A stretch of 64,000 nt of DNA. Source: Massilia sp. YIM B02443. Lineage in GTDB: Bacteria > Pseudomonadota > Gammaproteobacteria > Burkholderiales > Burkholderiaceae_D. Below the pieces are notes generated by a model that was given only the letters and a program-made list of their open reading frames with translations, was not told the origin of the DNA and made no database searches. Made by a program: the position numbers and the translations under genes. The stretch is taken from NCBI RefSeq assembly GCF_030411955.1, contig NZ_JASNRA010000001.1:248001-312000 (forward strand), written 5' to 3'. Shown here one piece after another: positions 19,358 through 27,592 of the stretch; positions within the stretch are counted from its first letter, which is position 1; every line of letters starts with the position of its first letter.

Positions 19358-20373
19358 CCGCGGCGAACCCATTGACCTTCATGCCCTCCAGCGGCGACAC
19401 CATCCTCATCGTCGGCCACGGTTCGCGCGAGGATTCCGGCAACCAGGAAATCCGCGAGTTCACCGAGCAGTGGCGCGCCCAGCGCCCCGACTGGCGCATC
19501 GAACTGTGCTTCATCGAGTTCGCGCCGCCCGAGATGAACGCCGCGCTGCTCTCCGCCGCGCGCAGCTCGCGCCGGGTGCTGGTGGTGCCGCTGATCCTGA
19601 ACGCGGCCGGCCACGTCAAGATGGAGATTCCGGAAGCGGTGGAGGGCGCGCGCGCCGCCTGCCCGCAGACCGAGATCCTGTTGGCACCGCACCTGACCGC
19701 CTGCGATCCGATCCTGGCGATCCTCAAGCGCCGCCTGCGCAAGGCGATGACGGCGCTCGACATGCCGGATCCGACCACCACCGGCGTGGTGGTGCTGGGA
19801 CGCGGCTCGTCCGACCGCGGCGCCAACGGCGAGATGGCCAAGATGGCGCGCTGGCTGATGGAAGAGGGCGACCATGAACTGGTCGACCTGGCCTTCACCG
19901 GCATCACCTGGCCGCGCCTGGAAAAGGTCGTGCAGCGCCAGGTGCTGCTGGGCATGCGCCAGATCGTGGTGCTGCCGTACTACCTGTACACCGGCACGCT
20001 GATGCAGCGCATCCACCGCCAGGTCGAGCACCTGCGCGGCCAGTATCCGCAGGTGCGCTTCGCCTGCAGCGAGCATTTCGGCTTCGAGAAGGAGATCTTC
20101 GCGCTGATGGAAGAGCGGGTGGAAGAACTGCGCGCCGGCGTGCCGGGCAGCCGCCTGCCGTGCGACGGCTGCAGCTACCGCGAGCTGGCGCACGAGATGG
20201 GGCATGGCCACTCGCATGCGCACACGCACGACCATGGACATGCGCACGGGCCGGAGCATGCGCACGCACATGGGCACGATCATGGCCACGACCATACACA
20301 CGACCATGGCCACGACCACGCTCACGGCCACGATCACGACCATGCGCACCACGCCAAGGAGCAGCCGGCATGA
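19354..20373 (+). CDS. cbiX: Sirohydrochlorin cobaltochelatase CbiX (long form) with His-rich C-terminal tail
   Basis: 339 residues: two tandem CbiX domains (VGHGSREDSGNQEIREF near residue 21, LGRGSSDRGANGEM near 150) and a Cys-containing segment (PCDGCSYRE) near 270. The last 60 or so residues hold about 25 histidines alternating with Gly, Asp and Ala. Class II chelatases insert Co2+ into sirohydrochlorin, committing it to cobalamin. The His tail probably stores or delivers cobalt from the CbiMNQO transporter encoded just upstream. Presence of this early cobalt-inserting enzyme marks the oxygen-independent route. Confidence 0.94.
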   Translation: MTAANPLTFMPSSGDTILIVGHGSREDSGNQEIREFTEQWRAQRPDWRIELCFIEFAPPEMNAALLSAARSSRRVLVVPLILNAAGHVKMEIPEAVEGARAACPQTEILLAPHLTACDPILAILKRRLRKAMTALDMPDPTTTGVVVLGRGSSDRGANGEMAKMARWLMEEGDHELVDLAFTGITWPRLEKVVQRQVLLGMRQIVVLPYYLYTGTLMQRIHRQVEHLRGQYPQVRFACSEHFGFEKEIFALMEERVEELRAGVPGSRLPCDGCSYRELAHEMGHGHSHAHTHDHGHAHGPEHAHAHGHDHGHDHTHDHGHDHAHGHDHDHAHHAKEQPA

Positions 20374-21044
20374 GCACGATTAACACCGTCACCGAGCAGC
20401 TGACCCGCGCCGGCCAGGCGATCGAGCACGACAGCTTCGCCATCATCGACGCCGAAGTCGGCCCGCACGCGTACACCGAAGGCCAGTGGCCGATCGTGCG
20501 CCGCATGATCCACGCGAATGCCGACTTTGACTTCAATGGCCTGACCGATTTCCACCCGGACGCGGTGGAAGCGGGCGTGCGCGCCATGCTGGGAGGCGGC
20601 GCGCCGGTGGTGGCCGACGTCGAGATGATCTGTTCCGGCCTGTCGAAGCCGCGCCTGGCGCACTTCGGCATGTCGACTTACCAGTTCATCAGCGACGCGG
20701 ACGTGATCGAGACCGCCAGGCTGGAAGACACCACGCGCGCGGTGCAGGCGATGCGCAAGGCGCACCGTAAGGGTCTGCTGGACGGCGCCATCGTCGGCAT
20801 CGGCAACGCGCCGACCGCACTGATCGAACTGGTGCGCCTGATCCGCGAAGAGGGCGTGCGCCCGGCGCTGGTGGTCGGCATGCCGGTTGGCTTCGTGTCG
20901 GCCGCCGAGTCGAAGGACCTGATGGCGGAGCTGAACGAAGTGCCGTGGATCGTGATCCGCGGCCGCAAGGGTGGTTCGACGCTGGTGGTGGCGGCGCTGC
21001 ACGCGCTGCTGTCGCTGGCCGAAGCACGGCAAAAGGCTGCTTGA
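20370..21044 (+). CDS. cobH: Precorrin-8X / cobalt-precorrin-8 methylmutase
   Basis: 224 residues. Family strings include RMIHANADFDFNGLTDFHPDAV (His43 of RMIH is the expected acid catalyst), VVADVEMICSGL near 90, GIGNAPTALIEL near 150 and VGMPVGFVSAAESKDLM near 170. The enzyme moves the C11 methyl to C12, giving hydrogenobyrinate or cobyrinate. It overlaps cbiX by 4 bases. Confidence 0.97.
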   Translation: MSTINTVTEQLTRAGQAIEHDSFAIIDAEVGPHAYTEGQWPIVRRMIHANADFDFNGLTDFHPDAVEAGVRAMLGGGAPVVADVEMICSGLSKPRLAHFGMSTYQFISDADVIETARLEDTTRAVQAMRKAHRKGLLDGAIVGIGNAPTALIELVRLIREEGVRPALVVGMPVGFVSAAESKDLMAELNEVPWIVIRGRKGGSTLVVAALHALLSLAEARQKAA

Positions 21045-21048
21045 ACCC

Positions 21049-22257
21049 ATGGGCATGAAGGACAAGGCGGCCGAACGGGGCACGCGTACCGGCTTCACCA
21101 CCGGCGCCTGCGCGGCTGCTGCCGCGCGCGCGGCGGTGCTGGGCATGGTCGACGGCCGCGTGCCGGAAGAGATCGAAAGCCTGCTGCCCAACGGCAGCCG
21201 GGTGCGTTTCGCCGTGCACGATGGACGCAGCGATGCGCAATCTGCGCACGCGATGGTGATCAAGTTCGCCGGCGATGATCCCGATTGCACCGACGGCGCT
21301 CATCTCACCGTCGATCTGCGCCTGTTGCCGGGCCAGGCCGGCGAAGTCACCTACGTCGCCGGCGACGGCGTTGGCACCGTCACCATGCGCGGGCTGGGCC
21401 TGGAAGTCGGCGGCCCGGCAATCAACCCGGTCCCGCGCCGCAACATCGCCGACAACCTGCGCGAAGCGGCGCCCGCACTGCTGCAGCAGCACGGCATCGA
21501 AGTCACGGTCAGCGTGCCGGACGGCCAGACCATGGCCAAGAAGACCACCAATGCGCGCCTGGGCATCCTGGGCGGCATCAGCATCCTGGGCACCACCGGC
21601 ATCGTCAAGCCATATTCCACCGCCGCCTGGCGCGCCAGCGTGGTGCAGGGCGTGCAGGTGGCGGCGACCACCGGCCACGATGTGGTGGCCTTGACCACCG
21701 GCGGGCGCACCGAGACCTTCGCCATCGGCGCGCTGCGCGCCGAGCGGCCCGAATTGCCGTCCGCCTGCTTCGTGCAGATGGGCGACTTTTTGCGCTACGC
21801 GCTGGACGAAGCGGTGGCGCAGGGCATCGGGACGGTGGTGCTGGCGGTCATGGTCGGTAAACTCACCAAGATCGCGCAGGGAGAAACCATCACCCACGCC
21901 AACCGCAGCGAAGTCGACACCGACCTGGTGGCGTCGATCGCGCGCCGGATCGGCGCCGCGCCGGAAGATTGCGACGCCATCGCTTCGGCCGAGACGGCGC
22001 GCTTCGGCGCCGAGCTGATGGTCGAGCGCGGGCTGGGCGACGCCTTCCACCACGCGCTGGCCCAGGCCGCGATCGACACGCTCACCGCGCCCGACCGCTA
22101 CGGCCGCGCTTTCCAGCTGCGCGTGCTGGTGTGCGACTTCAGCGGCGTGCAGGTGGCCGACGTTTGGTCGCTGCCGGCGCTGCCGCAGGAGCGTCCCGCC
22201 AGCGCCGGCCGGATCGGCATCGACCACCTGCCCGAAGCCGACAACTTCCACCAATGA
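21049..22257 (+). CDS. cbiD: Cobalt-precorrin-5B C1-methyltransferase CbiD
   Basis: 402 residues; the start at 21049 is 4 bases after the cobH stop, and MKDKAAERGTRTGFTTGACAAAAA matches the CbiD N-terminus. Other landmarks: GDGVGTVTMRGLGLEVGGPAINPVPR near 110, TNARLGILGGISILGTTGIVKPYS near 170, and GHDVVALTTGGRTE near 215. CbiD belongs to the oxygen-independent pathway and has no counterpart in the aerobic one, so it decides which pathway this operon encodes. Confidence 0.96.
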   Translation: MGMKDKAAERGTRTGFTTGACAAAAARAAVLGMVDGRVPEEIESLLPNGSRVRFAVHDGRSDAQSAHAMVIKFAGDDPDCTDGAHLTVDLRLLPGQAGEVTYVAGDGVGTVTMRGLGLEVGGPAINPVPRRNIADNLREAAPALLQQHGIEVTVSVPDGQTMAKKTTNARLGILGGISILGTTGIVKPYSTAAWRASVVQGVQVAATTGHDVVALTTGGRTETFAIGALRAERPELPSACFVQMGDFLRYALDEAVAQGIGTVVLAVMVGKLTKIAQGETITHANRSEVDTDLVASIARRIGAAPEDCDAIASAETARFGAELMVERGLGDAFHHALAQAAIDTLTAPDRYGRAFQLRVLVCDFSGVQVADVWSLPALPQERPASAGRIGIDHLPEADNFHQ

Positions 22258-22261
22258 AGCC

Positions 22262-23575
22262 ATGGACACCATGCTGAAAGATCCCAATCCCTGCCGCGTG
22301 ATCGGTGTGCTCGACGATGGCGTCGCCAGTCTGAGCCCGACCGCGCTGGCTTACATCCGCAACGCCGACGTCGTGATCGGCGGCGCGCGCACGCTGGCGT
22401 TGTTCGAACGCGAGTTCAAGCCGGGGGCGCTGCGCCACGATCTGACCAAGCGCCTGAAGGAAGTGCCCGAGTGGGTGCGCGCGGCGCGGGGCGACAACCT
22501 CGGCTGCGTGGTGCTGGCCACCGGCGACCCGCTGTGCCACGGCATCGCGCCGTACCTGGCGCAGCACCTGTGCGTCGACGCGCTCGACATCCTGCCGAAC
22601 CTGTCGACGCTGCAGCTGGCCTGCGCGCGCGTCGGCCTGGCCTGGCAGGATGCGCGCATCGTCTCGGTGCATGCGCGCGACGCCGGCGAATGGACGCGCG
22701 GCAGCGCGCCCGGCCATGGCCTGTACGGGCTGGCGCAGGCGCTGCGGCGCGAGTCGCGCCTCTTGGTGCTGACCAGTCCCGATAATTCCCCCGACCGTAT
22801 CGCGCGCCTGTTGCAGGCCGAAGGCCTGGCCGGTGACTTCCACATGGCCGTGGCCGAGAACCTGCTGCAGCCGGAAGAGCGGGTGCTGGCCGACCTCAAT
22901 CCCGACGATGCGGCCGTCATGCGCTTCGCCGACCTGAATGTGGTGCTGCTGTGGCGCGTGACCGCTGGCACGAAGCCGGTGCGCTTCGGCCTGGCGGACA
23001 GCGAGTTCGCGCAGCGCCAGCCCGAGAAGGGTCTCATCACCAAGCAGGAAGTGCGCGCCGTGAGCCTGGCGCGCATGCAGCTGCGCCAGGACAGCGTGGT
23101 GTGGGACATCGGCGCCGGATCCGGCTCGGTGGGCCTGGAAGCAGCGCGCCTGTGTTCCGACGGTCACGTGTGGGCGACCGAGAAGAACGAGGCGGACTTC
23201 GCCATCGCCGGCCAGAACCACGCCGCCTTTGGTGTCAGCAACTACAGCCTGTTCCACGGCAAGGCGCCGGAAGGGCTGGACACCTGGCCCGATCCGGACG
23301 CCGTCTTCATCGGCGGCTCGGGCGGCGAACTGGCCGGCCTGATCGCCATGATCCTGGGGCGCTTGCGTCCGAACGGATCGCTGGTGATGAACTTCGTTAC
23401 GCTGGAAAACCTGGCCACGGCCACCGCCACGCTGCAGTCGATGCAAGAGCAGGGAGTGAGCTGGGATGTGCTGCAGCTGCAGGCTGCGCGCAGCAAGCCG
23501 ATCCTGCACATGCACCGCATGGCGGCCGAGAATCCGGTATGGATCGTCTGCGCCCGCAAAGGAGATACCCAATGA
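22262..23575 (+). CDS. cobL: Precorrin-6Y C5,15-methyltransferase / C12-decarboxylase, CbiE-CbiT fusion (CobL)
   Basis: 437 residues. Residues 1-215 are the CbiE methylase half (VIGVLDDGVASLSPTA, VLATGDPLCHGIA near 80, RVGLAWQDARIVSVHAR near 120). Residues about 235-437 are the CbiT half, with a Rossmann SAM site VVWDIGAGSGSVGLEAARL near 280 and DAVFIGGSGGEL near 345. The fused protein adds methyls at C5 and C15 and removes the acetate carboxyl on ring C. This fused CobL form is the usual one in proteobacteria. Confidence 0.95.
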   Translation: MDTMLKDPNPCRVIGVLDDGVASLSPTALAYIRNADVVIGGARTLALFEREFKPGALRHDLTKRLKEVPEWVRAARGDNLGCVVLATGDPLCHGIAPYLAQHLCVDALDILPNLSTLQLACARVGLAWQDARIVSVHARDAGEWTRGSAPGHGLYGLAQALRRESRLLVLTSPDNSPDRIARLLQAEGLAGDFHMAVAENLLQPEERVLADLNPDDAAVMRFADLNVVLLWRVTAGTKPVRFGLADSEFAQRQPEKGLITKQEVRAVSLARMQLRQDSVVWDIGAGSGSVGLEAARLCSDGHVWATEKNEADFAIAGQNHAAFGVSNYSLFHGKAPEGLDTWPDPDAVFIGGSGGELAGLIAMILGRLRPNGSLVMNFVTLENLATATATLQSMQEQGVSWDVLQLQAARSKPILHMHRMAAENPVWIVCARKGDTQ

Positions 23576-24363
23576 GCGGCACCCTGTGGGGCATCTCGCT
23601 CGGCCCCGGCGACCCGGGCCTGATCACGCGCGCCGCGTGGGAAGCATTGCAGCGCCGCGACACCATCTGGGTGTATCCGGCGCGCAGCGGCAAGACGCCG
23701 AGCTACGCCTTCGACATCGTGGTGCGCGCCGGCCTCGCGCCACCGCCTGAACACACGCAGCTTCTGTTCCCGATGACCCACGACGGCGAAAAGTTGGCGC
23801 GCGCCTGGCTGCGCGCCGCCGAGACTGTGCTGCCCTGGCTGCGTGCCGGCCGCGACGTGCTGTTCCTGGTCGAGGGCGACGCCAGCACGTATGCCACCTT
23901 CGGCCACCTGGCGCGTACCGTGCGCGCGCTCGACGACAGCATTGCCACACCCATCATCGCCGGCGTCAACGCCTTCACCGCCGCCTGCGCCATGGCCGAC
24001 GTGCCGTTCGCCGAGCAGGACGACACGGTCGCCATCGTGCCGGCCGCGTATGGCGTGAGCGCGGTCGAGCGCCTGTTGCCCGACTTCGACACGCTGGTCT
24101 TGATGAAGGTGAAGCCGATCCTCGACGAGTTGATCGACTGGCTCGAACGGCGCGCGTTGCTGGATGGTTCCCACTTCATCGAACGCGTCGGCGCGCCGGA
24201 CGAGCGGCGCTACAGCGGCGCCGAGATCCTGCAACTGCGCGGCACCAAGGTCAGCTATCTGTCGCTGCTGATCGTCAAGCACAACCACCGCATCCGCGGC
24301 GAACGCATCAAGGGCTGTCTCAAGAAGAGCAGCCCGCTACCCATCATTACGGAGACTGCATGA
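23572..24363 (+). CDS. cobI: Precorrin-2 / cobalt-factor II C20-methyltransferase
   Basis: 263 residues, tetrapyrrole methylase fold: LWGISLGPGDPGLITRAAWEAL at 4-25, FLVEGDASTYATFGHLARTV near 100, and LVLMKVKPILDELIDWL near 178, the KvkP region typical of CobI/CbiL. It adds the C20 methyl that is lost at ring contraction. It overlaps cobL and cbiG by 4 bases each. Confidence 0.94.
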   Translation: MSGTLWGISLGPGDPGLITRAAWEALQRRDTIWVYPARSGKTPSYAFDIVVRAGLAPPPEHTQLLFPMTHDGEKLARAWLRAAETVLPWLRAGRDVLFLVEGDASTYATFGHLARTVRALDDSIATPIIAGVNAFTAACAMADVPFAEQDDTVAIVPAAYGVSAVERLLPDFDTLVLMKVKPILDELIDWLERRALLDGSHFIERVGAPDERRYSGAEILQLRGTKVSYLSLLIVKHNHRIRGERIKGCLKKSSPLPIITETA

Positions 24364-25127
24364 GCAATCCTTCCATCGTCACGCCGCCGCTTGCGCCACG
24401 TGTCTGCCTGGTCGCCATCACCAGGCACGGCGCCGCGCAGGCCGCGCGCCTGGCCGTCGACCTGCCCGACGCCGCGATCTGCACCTCGGCCAAGTTCGCA
24501 GCCGCCTTCAGCGACGTCACCAACACCGTGCGCGCCTACGACGGCGCGCTGCGCGACGAGATCGCGCCGTTGTTCGCCAACTACGACCAGATCGTGTTCT
24601 TCGTCTCGCTCGGCGCCGTGGTGCGCCTGATCGCGCCGCATCTGCGCAGCAAGGACGAAGACCCGGGCGTGATCGTGGTCGACGACGCCGGCCAATACGT
24701 GATTCCCGTGCTGTCGGGCCACGTCGGCGGTGCCAATGAATGGAGCGAGCGCATCGCGGACCTGATTGGTGCCGCGCCGGTGCTGACCACCGCGTCGGAC
24801 GTCGGCCGCACCATCCCGGTGGACATCCTCGGCCGCCATCTCGGCTGGCGCGTGGAAGCACCAAAAATCAACATCACGCGCGTTTCGGCGCACGTGGTCA
24901 ACGGCGAACCGATCGCCTTCGTGCAGGAAGCCGGCAGCCCGGACTGGTGGACCCGGCCGACGCCGCTGCCCGACACCATCCACCGCTTCGCGCGCTTCGA
25001 AGACGTCGATCTCGACAAGCATGCGGCCGTGCTGTGGGTGACCCACGCCGACGTGCCGCAAGAGCGCTGGGACGCGCTGCACGAGCGCCTGGTGGTGTAC
25101 CGCCCGCCGCAGGACGACGCGGCATGA
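24360..25127 (+). CDS. cbiG: Cobalt-precorrin-5A hydrolase CbiG, N-terminal and central domains
   Basis: 255 residues. The CbiG N-terminal domain is clear (VCLVAITRHGAAQAARLA, then FFVSLGAVVRLIAPHLRSKDEDPGVIVVDDAG and VIPVLSGHVGGANEWS). CbiG opens the delta-lactone of cobalt-precorrin-5A and releases acetaldehyde, a step confined to the oxygen-independent route. In many organisms CbiG continues into a third, CobE-like domain. Here that part is a separate gene starting in the stop codon. Confidence 0.93.
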   Translation: MSNPSIVTPPLAPRVCLVAITRHGAAQAARLAVDLPDAAICTSAKFAAAFSDVTNTVRAYDGALRDEIAPLFANYDQIVFFVSLGAVVRLIAPHLRSKDEDPGVIVVDDAGQYVIPVLSGHVGGANEWSERIADLIGAAPVLTTASDVGRTIPVDILGRHLGWRVEAPKINITRVSAHVVNGEPIAFVQEAGSPDWWTRPTPLPDTIHRFARFEDVDLDKHAAVLWVTHADVPQERWDALHERLVVYRPPQDDAA

Positions 25128-25540
25128 CGACGGGTGGCGCCCGCTACACCGTCGGCCTGGGATGCGACCGCGGCGTGGCGCTGGAAACCGTGCACGAGGC
25201 GGTGCAGGCCGCGCTGATGCTGGCCGGCGCGCGCGCCGAGCAGGTGACGATGGCGGCCTCGATCACGATCAAGCAGGACGAAGCCGCGCTGCTGGCGCTG
25301 GCGCAAAAACTTGGATGGACGCTGGTGTTCTACCCGCCCGAAAAACTGGCGCAGGTCGCGGTGCCGAATCCGTCCGAGACGGTGCGCAAGTACACCGGCA
25401 CGCCGTCGGTCAGCGAAGCGGCGGCGCTGCTGGCCGCCGGACCAGATACCTCGATGGCCGCGCTGGTCGTCGAAAAACACAAACACCGGGGCGCGGACGG
25501 CCGCAACGCCACCGTCTCGATCGCAAGGAAAGACCCATGA
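25124..25540 (+). CDS. cobE: CobE / CbiG C-terminal-domain protein
   Basis: 138 residues: YTVGLGCDRGVALETVHEAVQAAL at 8-31, ASITIKQDEAALLALAQKLGW near 47, and PSVSEAAALLAAG near 95 are the CbiG_C/CobE pattern. It is required for cobalamin synthesis in bacteria where it has been tested, and is thought to help CbiG or to bind an intermediate. It overlaps cbiG and cobJ by 4 bases each, so the split is probably ancestral rather than a frameshift. Confidence 0.88.
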   Translation: MTTGGARYTVGLGCDRGVALETVHEAVQAALMLAGARAEQVTMAASITIKQDEAALLALAQKLGWTLVFYPPEKLAQVAVPNPSETVRKYTGTPSVSEAAALLAAGPDTSMAALVVEKHKHRGADGRNATVSIARKDP

Positions 25541-26544
25541 ATACTGAAACCGAAATGCCCGTGACACCAAGCGCCGGCAAGATCATGCTGGTGGGGATCG
25601 GCCCCGGCAGCGTGGAGCACATGACCCAGCGCGCCCGCGACGCCATCGCCGAAAGCGACGTGGTGATCGGCTACGTCACCTACATCAAGCTGGTGGCCGA
25701 CCTGATCGAGGGCAAGGAGATCATCCGCAAGTCGATGACCGAGGAACTCGACCGTGCCGTCAGCGCGCTGGAAGCGGCGCGCGCCGGCAAGAAGGTGGCC
25801 CTGATCTCGTCGGGCGACGCCGGCGTGTACGGCATGGCCGGCCCAACCTACGAGGTGCTGTTCCAGTCGGGATGGACCCCGGACGACGCGGTCCAGGTCG
25901 AGATCATCCCCGGCGCCTCGGCCCTGAACAGCTGCGCCGCCCTGGTCGGCGCGCCGCTGACGCACGACTTCTGCGCCATCTCGCTGTCCGACTTGCTCAC
26001 GCCGTGGCCGACCATCGCCCGACGCCTGGACGCGGTGGCGATGGCCGACTTCGTGGTCGCCCTGTACAACCCCAAGAGCGGGCGCCGCACGCGCCAGATC
26101 GTGGAGGCGCAGCGCCTGTTCCTGCGCCACCGCCGTCCCGACACGCCGGTGGCGATCGTCAAGAGCGCCTACCGCCGCCGCGAGAACATCGTGTTCACCA
26201 CCCTCGACAGCATGGCCGAGGCCGACATCGGCATGCTCAGCACGGTCCTGATCGGCAACAGCAACACGTTTGTCCGCAACGGCCTGATGGTCACGCCGCG
26301 CGGCTACGCCAACAAGTACGATATGGAAGACGGCGGCAGCACCCGCGAAGGCGAACGCGCCGGCCGCTCGCTGTCCACCGGCCTGCTCGGATGGCTGGAA
26401 ACCCTGGCCGCCGAACATGCGGCGGGCGACAGCATCGAAACGCTGGCCGCGCGCCACCGCCTGCCGGCCGACTACATCCAGGCCACGCTGGACGAACCAT
26501 GGGAAGCGGCGCCCGCCGCCGCGAGTGAGGAGACCGAAGCATGA
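25537..26544 (+). CDS. cobJ: Precorrin-3B / cobalt-factor III C17-methyltransferase with C-terminal extension
   Basis: 335 residues. Residues 14-262 are the CobJ/CbiH methylase: IMLVGIGPGSVEHMTQRARDA, ISSGDAGVYGMAGP near 95, VEIIPGASALNSCAALVGAPLTHDFCAISLSDLLTPW and VALYNPKSGRR near 177. It contracts the ring and methylates C17. The last approximately 70 residues are an extra helical segment (LLGWLETLAAEHAAGDSIETLAARHRLPADYI) with no cysteines, so it is not the iron-sulfur extension known from some long CbiH proteins. Usual CbiH/CobJ length is near 250. Confidence 0.94.
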   Translation: MNTETEMPVTPSAGKIMLVGIGPGSVEHMTQRARDAIAESDVVIGYVTYIKLVADLIEGKEIIRKSMTEELDRAVSALEAARAGKKVALISSGDAGVYGMAGPTYEVLFQSGWTPDDAVQVEIIPGASALNSCAALVGAPLTHDFCAISLSDLLTPWPTIARRLDAVAMADFVVALYNPKSGRRTRQIVEAQRLFLRHRRPDTPVAIVKSAYRRRENIVFTTLDSMAEADIGMLSTVLIGNSNTFVRNGLMVTPRGYANKYDMEDGGSTREGERAGRSLSTGLLGWLETLAAEHAAGDSIETLAARHRLPADYIQATLDEPWEAAPAAASEETEA

Positions 26545-26930
26545 GCGATATCGAGACCAAAGACGCGATCCAGACCGACGCCGGAGCGCAGCCGGTAAAA
26601 CCGAAGATCGGCAGCTACCACCGCCACCTGCTGGTGTGCACCGGTCCGCGCTGCAGCGAAGACGGCGCCTCGCAGGCACTGTTCGACAGCCTGGGCGACA
26701 AGTTCAAGGCCAGTGGCCTGAACAACGGTCCGCTGCGCGTCAAGCGCAGCCGCGTCAGCTGCTTCGCCGCCTGCAAGGGCGGGCCGATCGTGTGCGTGCA
26801 GCCGGACGGCACCTGGTACTACAACGTCACGCCCGAGAACATGGACCGCATCATCGACCAGCACCTGTGCAAGGGCGAGAAGGTGGACGAGCTGGTGTTC
26901 CACCAGGCCGGCGAAGCGGGCGATGCCTGA
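26541..26930 (+). CDS. Thioredoxin-like [2Fe-2S] ferredoxin (CbiW-like)
   Basis: 129 residues. After a 25-residue flexible N-terminus comes HLLVCTGPRC and, later, SCFAACKGGPIVCVQPDGTWY: the C-x4-C and C-x3-C cysteines of the thioredoxin-like ferredoxin family. Such ferredoxins are found in cob operons of organisms lacking the monooxygenase CobG. It may supply electrons for the ring-contraction or later reductive step. The partner is an inference from position between cobJ and bluB. Confidence 0.88.
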   Translation: MSDIETKDAIQTDAGAQPVKPKIGSYHRHLLVCTGPRCSEDGASQALFDSLGDKFKASGLNNGPLRVKRSRVSCFAACKGGPIVCVQPDGTWYYNVTPENMDRIIDQHLCKGEKVDELVFHQAGEAGDA

Positions 26931-27570
26931 CGCCTCGGCCCACCGCTTCGGCCAGGCACAGCTCGACGGCGTCTACCGCGCCATCGCCGAGCGGCGCGAC
27001 GTGCGCCACTTCGTGCCCGGCGCAGTCGACGAAGCGCTGCTGGCGCGCCTGCTCGCGGCGGCGCACCAGGCGCCCAGCGTCGGCCTGATGCAGCCGTGGC
27101 GCTTCATCCGCGTCAAGAGTCCTGATCTGCGCGAGCGGATCTGCGCGCTGGTCGAAGAAGAGCGTATCGCCACCGCCGACGCGCTGGGCGAACGCGGCGC
27201 AGAATTCATGCGCCTGAAAGTCGAAGGCATCCGCGACTGCGGCGAGGTGCTGGTGGCCAGCCTGATGGACGGGCGCGAACGCCATGTGTTCGGCCGCCGC
27301 ACGCTGCCCGAGATGGATCTCGCTTCGGTCTCGTGCGCGATCCAGAACATGTGGCTGGCCGCGCGCGCCGAAGGCCTCGGCATGGGCTGGGTGTCGCTGT
27401 TCGATCCGCGCCGTCTGGCCAGGCTGCTCGGCATCCCCGAAGGCGGCAAGCCGATCGCCATCCTGTGCCTGGGCCAGGTGGCCGAGTTCTATCCGGCGCC
27501 GATGCTGGAGCTGGAAGGCTGGGCGCAGCGCGCGCCGTTGAGCGATCTGGTGTCCACCGACCGCTGGTGA
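26923..27570 (+). CDS. bluB: 5,6-dimethylbenzimidazole synthase BluB
   Basis: 215 residues of the nitroreductase-like FMN fold: YRAIAERRDVRHFVPGAVDEALLARLLAAAHQAPSVGLMQPWRFI is the classic BluB N-terminus, and GLGMGWVSLFDPRRLARLLGIPEG the C-terminal signature. BluB cannibalises reduced FMN with molecular oxygen to make the lower ligand of B12. It overlaps the ferredoxin gene by 8 bases and is the last gene of the operon. It is an oxygen-requiring enzyme in an otherwise oxygen-independent gene set. Confidence 0.96.
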   Translation: MPDASAHRFGQAQLDGVYRAIAERRDVRHFVPGAVDEALLARLLAAAHQAPSVGLMQPWRFIRVKSPDLRERICALVEEERIATADALGERGAEFMRLKVEGIRDCGEVLVASLMDGRERHVFGRRTLPEMDLASVSCAIQNMWLAARAEGLGMGWVSLFDPRRLARLLGIPEGGKPIAILCLGQVAEFYPAPMLELEGWAQRAPLSDLVSTDRW

Positions 27571-27592
27571 GCACCACGCAGGCTCCGACGAG

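Noticed and set aside
20200..20370. His-rich stretch as a separate small metallochaperone gene
   Set aside because: It is in frame with and continuous with CbiX; no start codon with a ribosome site precedes it.
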